Positions 20,437 through 29,312 of a stretch of 41,567 bases of DNA are shown here, piece after piece. The stretch spans positions 1 to 41,567 of the forward strand of contig SHNG01000194.1 of NCBI GenBank assembly GCA_004295005.1, in the 5' to 3' direction. The DNA comes from Gammaproteobacteria bacterium (GTDB taxonomy: Bacteria; Pseudomonadota; Gammaproteobacteria; Xanthomonadales; Rhodanobacteraceae). The first letter of the stretch is position 1. Each line of letters starts with the position of its first letter. The translations under genes and the position numbers were made by a program. The notes below the pieces were generated by a model, which worked only from the letters and a program-made list of their open reading frames with translations, did no database searches and was not told where the DNA came from.

Positions 20437-22233
20437 CGGCTCGAAACCGTGGGCGAAGATGCGGTCATCGATCACCTGCAACGCGCCATTCACGCGCAGC
20501 AGGGCCATGGGAACGTCGAGTGCGCTGATGGCGCCGTTCTCATCCACATCCAGATACAGCGACAACAGCACATCCCATGAACCACTGGCCAGGGATCCGG
20601 GCGTGTCGAAGCTGCGTGTGATGGCCTGGCTGCCGGGAGCCAGGTTCAAGGGCAGGTCATGGGAAGAATCATCCACATAGCCTTGCCCGCTCTGATAGAG
20701 GCTGGCACCAATCAAGAGATGCGCATGGGTCGCGCCTGCGGTATTGCTGGCGTTGGCACCAAGCTGGATGCTCCCGCCGGCTTCGATGCTGGTCGGCAAT
20801 ACGTTCAAACCGGATAGCGACACCGGCGAAGTCATCAGTGCCGTGCGCTGGCCACTACCGGCACCGTTCTCGTTGTTGTTGTCGTTGTAGTAGTGATCGA
20901 CGATCCAGGGCCAGCGGGGCGCACTGGCATGGATCGCCCAGCGCTGGGTTCCCCATTGCGACATGCCGCGCCCGTGACCGAAGCAGCCATGCCCGGCACC
21001 GACGGAATCGGGCAGGCAGGGCCAGCCAGCGGACGGGGAGCCGGCATAGCCGTCACCACAGGACAAATCCACATTGCTGCACGACAGGCCATCGTTGGGA
21101 TCATCCCAACTGTTGTTCTCCGCCGAATACTCGCTGGAAGCGGCCTCGCTGCCGTTGCGGGTGAGCATCAAGCCGGGCGTGCGCGCGATCGCGTTGTCGG
21201 TGCTGCTGTGGGTGCCGGCATCATTGACCTGGCAGCAGGCACTGGAACAGATGTCGAAGTTGGCATTGATGGGATGCGCCACCCGCCACGCACCATAGCT
21301 GCGATAGGCGAGGCTGCCCGCGCGCAGGCTTTGCGTGTTCCAACTGGCAATCCACTCGCTGTCCAGCCCGCCCCGCACATAGGGTTCCAGCGGCAGTACG
21401 CAGGTGAAGTTGCAACTGCCCGTGCAGCAGGAGGTGGTACAGGCCGCATCCGCATAGCCCACGCGGATGCTGGATGGCGGTGCCAGCGGCAGGGCCAGCA
21501 GCGCGTCCCCGGGAGGCAGTCGCGTGCGCGGTGGCGATGCCTCCAGCATCGGCTCGTCGGTGGTCGGCAAAGCCACGCTCCGGTCCAGCGCCCCGACTTC
21601 GATCCGCGCATGCGCGGGCGTGTCGCCACCGAGCACCACCAGCACGCGCTGTATGCCCGCGGCACGCACGAAGCCTTCGCGCCGGTACTCGGCAAAGCCA
21701 TTGGCCCGTACGGACAGCGTCATACTTGAAAACTCCGCTGGCTGCCAGGGATCGAGCGGCAACTCAAAGTAACCAACGCTGTCGCTGCGCGTGTGGTGGC
21801 CGTCGAACTCGATCAGTGCATCCGCCACCGCGGCCGCATCGAGCGCACGTCGCACATGGCGTTGCAGCCAGCGCGCATCGGGCTGTGCTGCGGCCAGGGC
21901 ATCGAGTCTGCGATAGCTCTCGGGTACAGCATACGGATCCAGTAGCACGGTGATTGCCGATGATGCGGCGTCCATCTCGAAGGTGAGCGGCCGATGGTCC
22001 ATCGCCTCGACTTGTGCCTGCCAGCGCCCGGCGCCCGGCGTGATGCGCGTGGTGGCACCGGTCAGACTGAAGCTGCGCGAGGGCGTGCCGTCTGTGGGTG
22101 ACAGGTGCAACTGCGCATCCAGCGCCTTGCCGCTCAGGCTGTCGCGTACCGAAATGTCGATCGCGCCTGCGGAGGCAGCGACCATCAGGCCGACCAGCAA
22201 CACGGCAATGCGCAGCGGCGTGCAACCCATCAT
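20434..22233 (-). CDS. Secreted SpoIID/LytB-like protein with IFAHGFEP tail
   Basis: A 599-residue exported protein. A signal peptide (about 1-24, ending ASAGA) is followed by a beta-rich N-terminal half that looks like carboxypeptidase-regulatory-like folds (DISVRDSLSGKALDAQL; DALIEFDGHHTRSDSVGYF). Residues about 280-470 resemble the SpoIID/LytB domain (LPLEPYVRGGLDSEW, QSLRAGSLAYRSYGAW, HGRGMSQWGTQRWA) with many Cys that may form disulfides. SpoIID-like domains are amidase-activating or glycan-cleaving in sporulating bacteria; a role here is open. The C terminus is IDDRIFAHGFEP, and the stop codon TAG is the GTAG of a REP unit. GGGGAG lies 6 bases before the ATG at 22233. Confidence 0.75.
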   Translation of the reverse strand: MMGCTPLRIAVLLVGLMVAASAGAIDISVRDSLSGKALDAQLHLSPTDGTPSRSFSLTGATTRITPGAGRWQAQVEAMDHRPLTFEMDAASSAITVLLDPYAVPESYRRLDALAAAQPDARWLQRHVRRALDAAAVADALIEFDGHHTRSDSVGYFELPLDPWQPAEFSSMTLSVRANGFAEYRREGFVRAAGIQRVLVVLGGDTPAHARIEVGALDRSVALPTTDEPMLEASPPRTRLPPGDALLALPLAPPSSIRVGYADAACTTSCCTGSCNFTCVLPLEPYVRGGLDSEWIASWNTQSLRAGSLAYRSYGAWRVAHPINANFDICSSACCQVNDAGTHSSTDNAIARTPGLMLTRNGSEAASSEYSAENNSWDDPNDGLSCSNVDLSCGDGYAGSPSAGWPCLPDSVGAGHGCFGHGRGMSQWGTQRWAIHASAPRWPWIVDHYYNDNNNENGAGSGQRTALMTSPVSLSGLNVLPTSIEAGGSIQLGANASNTAGATHAHLLIGASLYQSGQGYVDDSSHDLPLNLAPGSQAITRSFDTPGSLASGSWDVLLSLYLDVDENGAISALDVPMALLRVNGALQVIDDRIFAHGFEP

Positions 22234-22406
22234 GCCGAACTCCCCTTTTTCCCTGCCCTGCGCGATGATCCTACCCGATGCACGGCGCAGTGGCGTTGTC
22301 TGCGCGCGCAGGTTTCTTCCGTGACCCGATACACGCCGCGGCGGAGGCAGCCCTTGTATTGTTCGCCGGTCGGGTCACTGCCCCGATCATGATCCGGGAG
22401 TCTGCC

Positions 22407-23855
22407 ATGCGTTCCATCCGATTAACCGCCAGCCTCTTGCCCATGCTGTTTGCCGCGCCACTCGCGTTTGCACAAGCCACTTTCTGGGTTGCGACCAATG
22501 GCGTGGACAGCCCCGCCAATGGCAGCGAGGCATCGCCGTGGCGCAGCATCACCTATGCCCTGGACCGCGTCCCCGATGCCAGCCTGATCCTGGTCAAGCC
22601 CGGCATCTACAGCGGGCGCATCCGCATCCGTGGAAACTTTCCGGTCGGTGTCACCGTGCGCTCACAACTGCGCTACCAGGCTCGCCTGCGCGCGCACGAA
22701 GCGGTGTTGACCATCTACGACGACAACGAGATCCAGGGCATCAACATCGAAGGTTTCGATATTGCACACGATGGCGCCGGTGCCGGCGGGCTGGTGGTGC
22801 AGGTGCAGGATGGTGGAGCGGACACGCATCGCATCACGTTCCGCGACAACATCCTGCACGACAGCTACAACAACGACATCCTCAAGATCAACAACGGTGC
22901 CAGCGACATCACCGTGAGCGGCAACCTGTTCTACAACCAGAACGGAAGCGACGAGCACATCGACATCAATTCGGTGGATGGCGTACTGGTCGAGGACAAC
23001 GTGTTCTTCAACGACTTTGCCGCCTCCGGGCGACCGGTCGGCAACGACACGTCGAGCTATGTCGTGGTCAAGGATTCCAACGGCGGTTCCGACGAGTACC
23101 TCGGTGCGCGCAACGTGACGATCCGGCGCAACGTGTTCCTCAACTGGCAGGGATCCAGCGGCAGCAATTTCGTGCTGCTGGGCGAGGATGGCACGGCCAA
23201 CCATGAAGCCTTCGACTGCCTGGTGGAAAACAACCTGATGCTCGGCAACAGCGCCAACACCATGCGCGCGGCCTTCGGCGTCAAGGGCAGTCGCGACAGC
23301 GTGTTTCGTGCCAATACCGTGGTCGGCAACCTGCCCTCGCTCGCTTTTGCCATGCGCCTGAATCGCGAAGGCAGCAATCCCGTGGTCAGCAATATCGACT
23401 TCCACAACAACCTCTGGTCCGACCCGACCGGCAGCATGGAAGACTTCAGCGACACGCCGCCTGCCGATTCCCAGAACATCGAACTGCGCCGCAATGGCTA
23501 CTGGAACGGCGGCAATGCCCTGCCGGTGGATTCCGGTGAAGCAATCCGCATCGCCAACGACAGTGAGGCGGTGACCGGCAATCCGCAATTGCCCGACTCA
23601 TCCACACCCGACACCCCGGTGTGGAATCCAGCTCTCGCCCAGTTCGACGGCGGATACACCACCATTCGCGCCGCTTTCGTGGCATTGGTGGAGGCCTATG
23701 CCCAGCCCGCCAACAACGGCAGCGGCATCGGCATGGCCGATCCCTCGGAAATGCCGGCCGACGACATCCTCGGCAGGCCACGCGATGCCAACCCGGATCT
23801 GGGCGCCTTTGAACGCCTGGGCGATGTGATCTTCGCCGATGGCTTTGAAATGTGA
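22407..23855 (+). CDS. Secreted right-handed beta-helix protein with IFADGFEM tail
   Basis: A 482-residue exported protein. The signal peptide (MRSIRLTASLLPMLFAAPLAFA) precedes a pectate-lyase-like parallel beta-helix: ATFWVATNGVDSPANGSEA, SPWRSITYAL, VKPGIYSG, then repeated coils with DNxF/NNxL motifs (FRDNILHDS, VSGNLFYNQ, VEDNVFFND, IRRNVFLNW, VENNLMLGN, FRANTVVGN). The tail holds DPSEMPADDILGRPRDANPDLGAFER, typical of this group, and ends GDVIFADGFEM. GGGAG precedes the ATG at 22407. No lyase catalytic site can be assigned. It is divergent from the SpoIID-like gene (173-base gap), which shares the terminal motif. Confidence 0.85.
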   Translation: MRSIRLTASLLPMLFAAPLAFAQATFWVATNGVDSPANGSEASPWRSITYALDRVPDASLILVKPGIYSGRIRIRGNFPVGVTVRSQLRYQARLRAHEAVLTIYDDNEIQGINIEGFDIAHDGAGAGGLVVQVQDGGADTHRITFRDNILHDSYNNDILKINNGASDITVSGNLFYNQNGSDEHIDINSVDGVLVEDNVFFNDFAASGRPVGNDTSSYVVVKDSNGGSDEYLGARNVTIRRNVFLNWQGSSGSNFVLLGEDGTANHEAFDCLVENNLMLGNSANTMRAAFGVKGSRDSVFRANTVVGNLPSLAFAMRLNREGSNPVVSNIDFHNNLWSDPTGSMEDFSDTPPADSQNIELRRNGYWNGGNALPVDSGEAIRIANDSEAVTGNPQLPDSSTPDTPVWNPALAQFDGGYTTIRAAFVALVEAYAQPANNGSGIGMADPSEMPADDILGRPRDANPDLGAFERLGDVIFADGFEM

Positions 23856-23868
23856 CCGCCCGCAACCA

Positions 23869-24370
23869 TGTAGAGCAGAGCTTGCTCCGCTTGGCCGTGC
23901 GTTGTAGAGCGGAGCTTGCTCCGCTTGGCCGTTCGTTGTAGAGCGGAGCTTGCTCCGCTTGGAACATGCCCGGTGATTGCAGCCGAGCAAGCTCGGCTCT
24001 ACCACGGCATGGCAAATCGCAGAACATGCCGCGATTCTTCGCGCTCTTGTAGAGCGGAGCTTGCTCCGCTTGATGCGCTCTTGTAGAGCGGAGCTTGCTT
24101 CGCTTGGAACATGCCCGGTGATTGCAGCCGAGCAAGCTCGGCTCTACAAGAACCGAACATGCAGCCGAGCAAGCTCGGCTCTACCCAGCATGGCAAATCG
24201 CAGAACATGCCGCGACTCTTCGCGCTCCTGTAAAGCGGAGCTTGCTCCGCTTAGATGCGCTCTTGTAGAGCGGAGCTTGCTCCGCTTGGAACATGCCCGT
24301 TGATTGCAGATGAGCAAGCTCGGCACTACAGGAACCGAACACCCAGCCGAGCAAGCTCGGCTCTACAAGA
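23869..24370 (+). repeat. REP-type palindrome cluster 3 (12 units, higher-order duplication)
   Basis: Twelve GTAG-headed palindromes: seven of the AGCGGAGC-TT-GCTCCGCT kind pointing right (about 23873, 23904, 23939, 24050, 24084, 24230, 24266) and five of the AGCCGAGC-AA-GCTCGGCT kind pointing left (about 23981, 24127, 24163, 24308, 24344). Spacers are also repeated: GGAACATGCCCGGTGATTGC occurs three times, and ATGGCAAATCGCAGAACATG occurs at 24009 and 24190, a 181-base period. The cluster fills the space between a plus-strand and a minus-strand gene that converge. No gene is present in 23856-24465. Confidence 0.9.
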
Positions 24371-24411
24371 ACCGGATGGCCGAGCCGCCCGTTCAGGCCT
24401 CCAATGCGGAA

Positions 24412-24441
24412 CAAAAAAAGCCCGGGACATGCCCGGGCTTT
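24412..24441 (-). terminator. Intrinsic terminator of the subtilisin gene
   Basis: Read on the minus strand, AAAGCCCGGG and CCCGGGCTTT form a 10-bp stem around a 5-6-base loop (GCATGT region), followed by a run of seven T. It lies 24 bases after the stop codon of the protease gene. Confidence 0.9.
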
Positions 24442-24465
24442 GAGGTTTGCAGCTTGGAAGCGGAC

Positions 24466-26811
24466 TTACTGGCGACGCACCGCTACCGTGATGTGGGCGG
24501 GCGGTGCATCCGCCGTATCTTCGGTAAAGTTGACTTCACCAAATGCAATGCCGGTGGTGGCAGCGGTGGTGGTCGCCGTGATGGTGATCGTCTGGGTTTC
24601 CGGTGCCGGTGGTGCGGTGAAGTTTTCAAAGTCGCCGCCAAACACCACGTCTGGATCCGGCACGCCCGCGCCGGTGAACGAGAACGAGGTCGGGTTCACC
24701 GTCACCGTAACGCCCGGCGGCTGATCGACGGTCACGTTCCAGGTGGTGGGCAGGTGCGTCGAATTGCGCAGCACGCGCGTCCAGGTGTAATTCGGCGTGC
24801 CGGCGGTCAAGCCCACATTGCGCACGGAGGGCAGGTTCAGGTCCTTGACATTGATGGAACCACCGCTCGGGTTGGCGGCCAGGAAGTTGGCAAAGGTCTC
24901 GTCCATGACGAATCCGGCAAACGGCGCCGCGCTGAGATCCACGCGACCACTGCCGACATCATCGATGTTCCACGGCGTGGATTCATTTTCCTGGAAACCC
25001 GAGATCTTGGCGGTCAGCAACAGCGCCGACTTCACTTCCGGCGGCGTCCAGGTCGGATTGACCGCACGCACCAGGGCGGCTGAGCCGGCCAGGTGCGGGC
25101 TGGACATGGACGTGCCGCTGATCACGAAGTAGTTGCCATCCGCCGCGCGACCGGCAGCGAGGATGTTGACGCCCGGGCCGGTGATGTCTGGCTTGGTCAA
25201 GTCAGCCACGGGAGCCGGCGTCGGGCCGCGGAAGCTGAAGTTGGCCAGCACGTCACCCGGCACCGCACCGGCAATCTGTGCAACCAGGCTCGAGGTCGTT
25301 GGCGTAGCGCCGTTGCTGGTGATGAAGGCGCTCATCGCATTGCCGGCCGCCTGAGAAATGCTGTAGGCGGGGATGGCCGCACCGTCGGTGTTCATGTTGA
25401 TCGAGCCGAAGGTGTTGTTGTAGATGATGACGTGATCAGCACCGGCGGCAGCGGCATTGGCCACCTTCTCGGTGAATGCGCAGGTGCCACGCGAAATCAG
25501 GGCAACGGCATTGTCGAAATAGTTGGCCGGATACGGCGTGCCTGCGGTACAGCCAAGCGAGTTGGCTGCGAACTGGCGGATATCCAGATTGGTAAACGGC
25601 ACCGCAACGCCAGCCATGTGGCTGCCCGGGTTGGCCAAAAGGTTCTGGGTGTTGGCCGGCGGCGTGCCCGGACCCGTAGCGGACAGGCCCGAACCCAGAT
25701 TCACATCCTGCGTGGAAGCGGCCACCGTCATCACCCAGGGGCCGCGATGATTGACCTGACCCACCGGGTTGGTGACTGTCGCGCTCGTGTTGCCGGCTGA
25801 GGCCGAAACCACGATGTCGGCATTCATCATGTCGAGAAAGCCGCGGTCGTTGTCGGTCCACGGGTTGGTGCCGCCGGAAATCGAGAAGTTCATGACGTCG
25901 ATGCCGTCGATGATCGCATTCTGGATACCGGCCTGGATCGCCGCACCCGGGCAGGTTTGTCCGGGACACACCTTGTAGGTACGCAGCGAGGCACACGGTG
26001 CCACGCCGGAAAGCTGCGTGTAAGGAGCCGGCAGATTCGGCGAGGGGCTGGCGCCATTGGTCACCACATTGCCACCCGCCGTGCTGGCGGTGTGCACGCC
26101 GTGACCGGAATCGACCGCTTCAGGCTGTGGGCCATTGCAAACGCCACCGCTGGAAGAAGCGCAGTCCACCGCGGAAAGCAGCTTGTGGTCGCTCGGTCCA
26201 AATCCGCAAGACGCATCATCGGCAAAGGACGGGTGGGTGGAATTCACGCCGCTGTCCAGCACGCCGATGACGATGCCCTTGCCGCGACTGGCCGCGCCGC
26301 CGGGAACCGCCAGGTTCCACACCGTGTCGGCGCCGATGAAAAGCGGACCGCGGAAGGTATCGAGCGTCTCGATCACTTCTTCCTTGATCGACTTCACGCC
26401 GGGCAATTTGGAGATGCTGTTGGCTTCCTCGGCGGTGAGCTTGGCAGCGATGCCACTATGGGTGATTTCGTAGCTGTGGGTCACTTCGATGGCATGGCCA
26501 AGCTGCGCGGCCATGCTGCTGATGTACTCCTGCTGGCGCTCACGCACCCATTGGCGATAACTCAGCGAATCCGCGCTGTTGGCATTGAACTTTTGCGGCT
26601 TGGTACCGGCCGATGGAGCCGTTGCGCGCAGGTTGGCCACGCCACCCGTGTAGTTGAGCGCGCCGGCATCGGCAAACTCGATCATGTAAGTGCGGGTCGC
26701 ACTTGAAATTTGCTCGTTGCCAGCGGCTTCCGCGTGGTTCACGCATACGCTGCCACCCAGACACGCGCCGATCACGGCGGCGAGCGCCGTCATGCGAATA
26801 GTTGTCGCCAT
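24466..26811 (-). CDS. Subtilisin-like S8 serine protease, secreted
   Basis: A 781-residue exported protease. An N-terminal export signal (about 1-29, ending NHAEA) is followed by an inhibitor-I9-like propeptide (about 40-150: RTYMIEFADAGAL, GHAIEVTHSYEITHSGIAAKLTAEEA). The peptidase domain has Asp186 (GVLDSGVNSTHPSF), His237 (DSGHGVHTASTAGG), the oxyanion Asn near 341 (SASAGNTSA) and Ser568 (ISGTSMSSPHLAG). A protease-associated (PA) insert lies at about 400-490 (ALISRGTCAFTEKVANAAAAGA). The C-terminal part is Fn3-like (LPSVRNVGLTAGTPNYTWTR; PPGVTVTVNPTSFSF). The start at 26811 is chosen for the signal and for CGGAG 8 bases upstream. A good promoter and terminator frame it as a single-gene unit. 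Domain order matches secreted subtilases of Xanthomonadales. Confidence 0.93.
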   Translation of the reverse strand: MATTIRMTALAAVIGACLGGSVCVNHAEAAGNEQISSATRTYMIEFADAGALNYTGGVANLRATAPSAGTKPQKFNANSADSLSYRQWVRERQQEYISSMAAQLGHAIEVTHSYEITHSGIAAKLTAEEANSISKLPGVKSIKEEVIETLDTFRGPLFIGADTVWNLAVPGGAASRGKGIVIGVLDSGVNSTHPSFADDASCGFGPSDHKLLSAVDCASSSGGVCNGPQPEAVDSGHGVHTASTAGGNVVTNGASPSPNLPAPYTQLSGVAPCASLRTYKVCPGQTCPGAAIQAGIQNAIIDGIDVMNFSISGGTNPWTDNDRGFLDMMNADIVVSASAGNTSATVTNPVGQVNHRGPWVMTVAASTQDVNLGSGLSATGPGTPPANTQNLLANPGSHMAGVAVPFTNLDIRQFAANSLGCTAGTPYPANYFDNAVALISRGTCAFTEKVANAAAAGADHVIIYNNTFGSINMNTDGAAIPAYSISQAAGNAMSAFITSNGATPTTSSLVAQIAGAVPGDVLANFSFRGPTPAPVADLTKPDITGPGVNILAAGRAADGNYFVISGTSMSSPHLAGSAALVRAVNPTWTPPEVKSALLLTAKISGFQENESTPWNIDDVGSGRVDLSAAPFAGFVMDETFANFLAANPSGGSINVKDLNLPSVRNVGLTAGTPNYTWTRVLRNSTHLPTTWNVTVDQPPGVTVTVNPTSFSFTGAGVPDPDVVFGGDFENFTAPPAPETQTITITATTTAATTGIAFGEVNFTEDTADAPPAHITVAVRRQ

Positions 26812-26905
26812 TGCCAGACTCCGGAAAGATGAACGGAAAAACGCGGGGATTCGCGGTGCTTCGCGCCGGACTCGCAACGGATGAGTGCCCGACGGTTGAC
26901 TACGT

Positions 26906-26934
26906 TTTATATCACTGGCCGAAGGCACGGGCAA
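26906..26934 (-). promoter_or_regulatory. Sigma70-type promoter of the subtilisin gene
   Basis: On the minus strand TTGCCC (26934-26929) and TATAAA (26911-26906) are 17 bases apart. Transcription would begin near 26899, leaving an untranslated leader of about 88 bases. The remaining stretch to 27282 shows no gene and no further signal that I can support. Confidence 0.6.
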
Positions 26935-27282
26935 ATGCCGCCACCCTCGCCAAATTTTCGCTGCACTGCGGCATTTGTGGCGAGCATCAAACCCGGCGCG
27001 GCGAATGCAAAGAGCCTCCGCCCCAAGGCGGATCCAGGCAGACGGCCCCATTGGTGGGCTCCGATTTCTCAAGCAGCCCGCATTTTCCGCTCCCGGCGCG
27101 AGAAGGGAATTTCCGCGCGCAAGACGATTGGCTGCATCATCGCGATCCACTGCGCCATGGATGGAATGACACTGCTTCACAGCGACAAGGACTTCGGTCC
27201 CTTTGCCGCACACCTGGGTCTTCAATCCGTATTCAAGCAAGTCTGGTCTTGCGCCTCCGGAGTGCGACAGCTCGTGAATACT

Positions 27283-28050
27283 TCAGGCATCGATTGCCCG
27301 CTCCAGACGTTGCGCCCCACGAGGGGATGCGCGCAAGCACAAGCCATTGCGCAAGTGCACGTGGACAATGGGGCCATCACGCTCGATGCGCCGCACGGAC
27401 GCAACGGCAACAATGGTCGAGCGGTGAATCGGCACGAATCGCTGCGGATCCAGGCGTGCCGCAAGCGAGACCATGGTTTCGCGATGCAGCCAGGTTCGTT
27501 GCAGGGTGATGAGTTCGGCATAGTTGCCCTGTGCACATATGGCGATCACGTCCGCGAGCGGAACGATTTCAAGGCGCCCGGGCGAGCGAACCGCAATGTG
27601 CCGGATGGACGCCCGCCGCGTCTGCAGGAAGGCATCCAAGGGACCACGGCCATCCATTTCGATTCGTCCACGGGATTGCAGCCGAGCGCGCACTCGAGTC
27701 AGGCAGTCCTGCAGGGCCTGGTCAGCCAATGGCTTCAGCAGGTAATCCAGTGCGGCAACGCGGAATGCGGACAAAGCATGAGCGTCATGTGCCGTGATGA
27801 AGACAATCTCCGTTGGCAGGCCGATCGCGCGCAATTCGGCTGCCAATTCGAGTCCATCCAGGCGAGGCATGCGGATGTCGGCAACCAGCAGATCCGGCGC
27901 CAGCTTCAGGCAACTGGCAAGTGCATCAACCCCATCCCGAGCGCGTGCCACGACTTGCCAGCCTGGCGTGGCAGCAATGAGGTTTGCCAGGGCGTCGCGC
28001 GCGAAATCTTCGTCTTCGGCGATTACCACCCGAAAGTTCTGCTCGTTCAC
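27283..28050 (-). CDS. LytTR-family response regulator
   Basis: A 255-residue two-component regulator. The receiver (about 6-120) shows VVIAEDEDF, phospho-acceptor Asp58 (DLLVADIRMPRLDG), the switch Thr in FITAHD and the Lys in YLLKPLAD. A LytTR DNA-binding domain follows (about 150-250: IRHIAVRSPGRLEIVPLADV, LHRETMVSLAARLDPQRFVPIHRSTIV). The start is GTG at 28050 within a GTGA overlap with the stop of the upstream sensor kinase. LytTR regulators of this AlgR/LytR kind usually control envelope or secreted-product genes; the divergent lectin/GH5-like gene is the obvious candidate target. Confidence 0.92.
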   Translation of the reverse strand: MNEQNFRVVIAEDEDFARDALANLIAATPGWQVVARARDGVDALASCLKLAPDLLVADIRMPRLDGLELAAELRAIGLPTEIVFITAHDAHALSAFRVAALDYLLKPLADQALQDCLTRVRARLQSRGRIEMDGRGPLDAFLQTRRASIRHIAVRSPGRLEIVPLADVIAICAQGNYAELITLQRTWLHRETMVSLAARLDPQRFVPIHRSTIVAVASVRRIERDGPIVHVHLRNGLCLRASPRGAQRLERAIDA

Positions 28051-29261
28051 GCACGCGACTCCCCACAACCAAGGTAAGGAAACCGCACGCGCGCACAGAA
28101 CTGCGAGTTGCCGACCGGGCCGGCGACACATTGGGCCGAATTCCCATACAAACGCTTGAGGCGTTGGGTGAGATTCTCCAGACCAACCCCGCCCGATTCG
28201 CCAGACGCATGTGACACGGGATTGCGTACCACGATTTCCACATGATTGTCCCGATGACTTGCCTCCACCTCGATGTGGCAGTTCCCGCCATCGGCAAGAG
28301 ATCCGTGTCGAATGGCATTCTCGATCAGTGTTTGCAGCAGCAGGGGTGGCACCCTGGCTTCGGCAGCGAGCTGCGCATTGAGTTTCAAGGTCAGACGCTG
28401 GCCAAAACGCATGAGCTGCAAGGCAACATACGCTTCGGTGAAGGAGCGTTCCCAAACCCAGGAAACCTGGCTGCGCTGGCCAACGTCGAGAATCCCACGC
28501 ATCAGTTCGCCCAGGCGGGCAATGGCATCGACGGCATCCTGCGTGCGTTGCAGACGCACCAGTGCGGCAATCGAGTTCAAGGTGTTGAACAGGAAATGTG
28601 ATTCGAGCTGGCCGCGCAGCAGCGTGAGTTCGGTCTGGGCAAGGCGCAAGCGGAGCCCTTCGGCATCGCGTTCACGTTGTGTTGCCTGCCGGTAGTAGTC
28701 GTAGAACGCTGCGGTAACGGCGATACCCACGGCAGTCAACGAGACTGAGACCAGTGCAGTCCAGCCAAGCAACTGGATACCTTCAAGCCAGGTTTGCGCG
28801 CCATGGGAGACGATGATCACGATCACGCCGAACCATGCGAACACGCCCATGACTGTCGGCACCACCAGGCTGGTGGCTCGCAACGCCAGCTTCGCATGCG
28901 ATTCCACACCGACGCGACCGTGCATGATCTCGAACGCAATCACGGTGGCCAGCGCCCAGTACAAGGACAACAGCGCGCGCTTGGTCAAAACGCGGTTCCA
29001 TGTGGCGGCGCTTCCATCGAACGCCGGGTCGAGCCAGATTTCCAGAATGTCCGTCAAGGTACTGCATACCCAAAACAGGACAATTCCCGCCAGGATCCGC
29101 GCTGGGGTACGCAACCAGTTCACAGTGGGCCTGCATTGGCGCCACGAGCGCCGAAGTCGGTTGCGCAAGAGGATGCGAGCAACAACACCGGATTGTCTAC
29201 CTGAAAAGCCTTGCTTCGTCACGCCGATGCCGCGTTTCGTCACTCGTCCTCTTGCAGGCAA
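28047..29261 (-). CDS. LytS/AlgZ-type membrane sensor histidine kinase
   Basis: Up to 404 residues. Four hydrophobic helices (about 52-68, 95-112, 128-152 and 160-185) lead into a His_kinase domain with phospho-acceptor His222 in LESHFLFNTLNSI (the usual P before H is S here) and an HATPase domain with LLLQTLIENAIRHG and GVGLENLTQRL. Its stop overlaps the GTG start of the LytTR regulator, so the pair is co-translated. The start is not certain: the ATG at 29261 gives a basic 45-residue leader and leaves only 51 bases to the divergent gene, while GTG at 29123 would begin just before the first helix. Confidence 0.88.
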   Translation of the reverse strand: MPARGRVTKRGIGVTKQGFSGRQSGVVARILLRNRLRRSWRQCRPTVNWLRTPARILAGIVLFWVCSTLTDILEIWLDPAFDGSAATWNRVLTKRALLSLYWALATVIAFEIMHGRVGVESHAKLALRATSLVVPTVMGVFAWFGVIVIIVSHGAQTWLEGIQLLGWTALVSVSLTAVGIAVTAAFYDYYRQATQRERDAEGLRLRLAQTELTLLRGQLESHFLFNTLNSIAALVRLQRTQDAVDAIARLGELMRGILDVGQRSQVSWVWERSFTEAYVALQLMRFGQRLTLKLNAQLAAEARVPPLLLQTLIENAIRHGSLADGGNCHIEVEASHRDNHVEIVVRNPVSHASGESGGVGLENLTQRLKRLYGNSAQCVAGPVGNSQFCARVRFPYLGCGESRA

Positions 29262-29312
29262 GGCGAGCGCCCGCGAACTTGGCCTGCATCACGCTCTTGA
29301 AGGCAGGACACC

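Noticed and set aside
23869-24370. Possible CRISPR array in the repeat cluster
   Set aside because: The units are short palindromes in both orientations with irregular spacing, and the spacers are themselves repeated. No cas gene is nearby. A REP/BIME cluster explains it.
24600-24680. VVFGGDFEN in the subtilisin tail as a third IFAxGFEx sorting motif
   Set aside because: It is about 50 residues from the C terminus and differs at several positions; it may be chance, so it is only mentioned with the motif finding.
26881-28077. Plus-strand open frame across the subtilisin promoter region and the LytTR gene
   Set aside because: It overlaps a well-supported minus-strand regulator and promoter, and the product lacks any domain or start signal.
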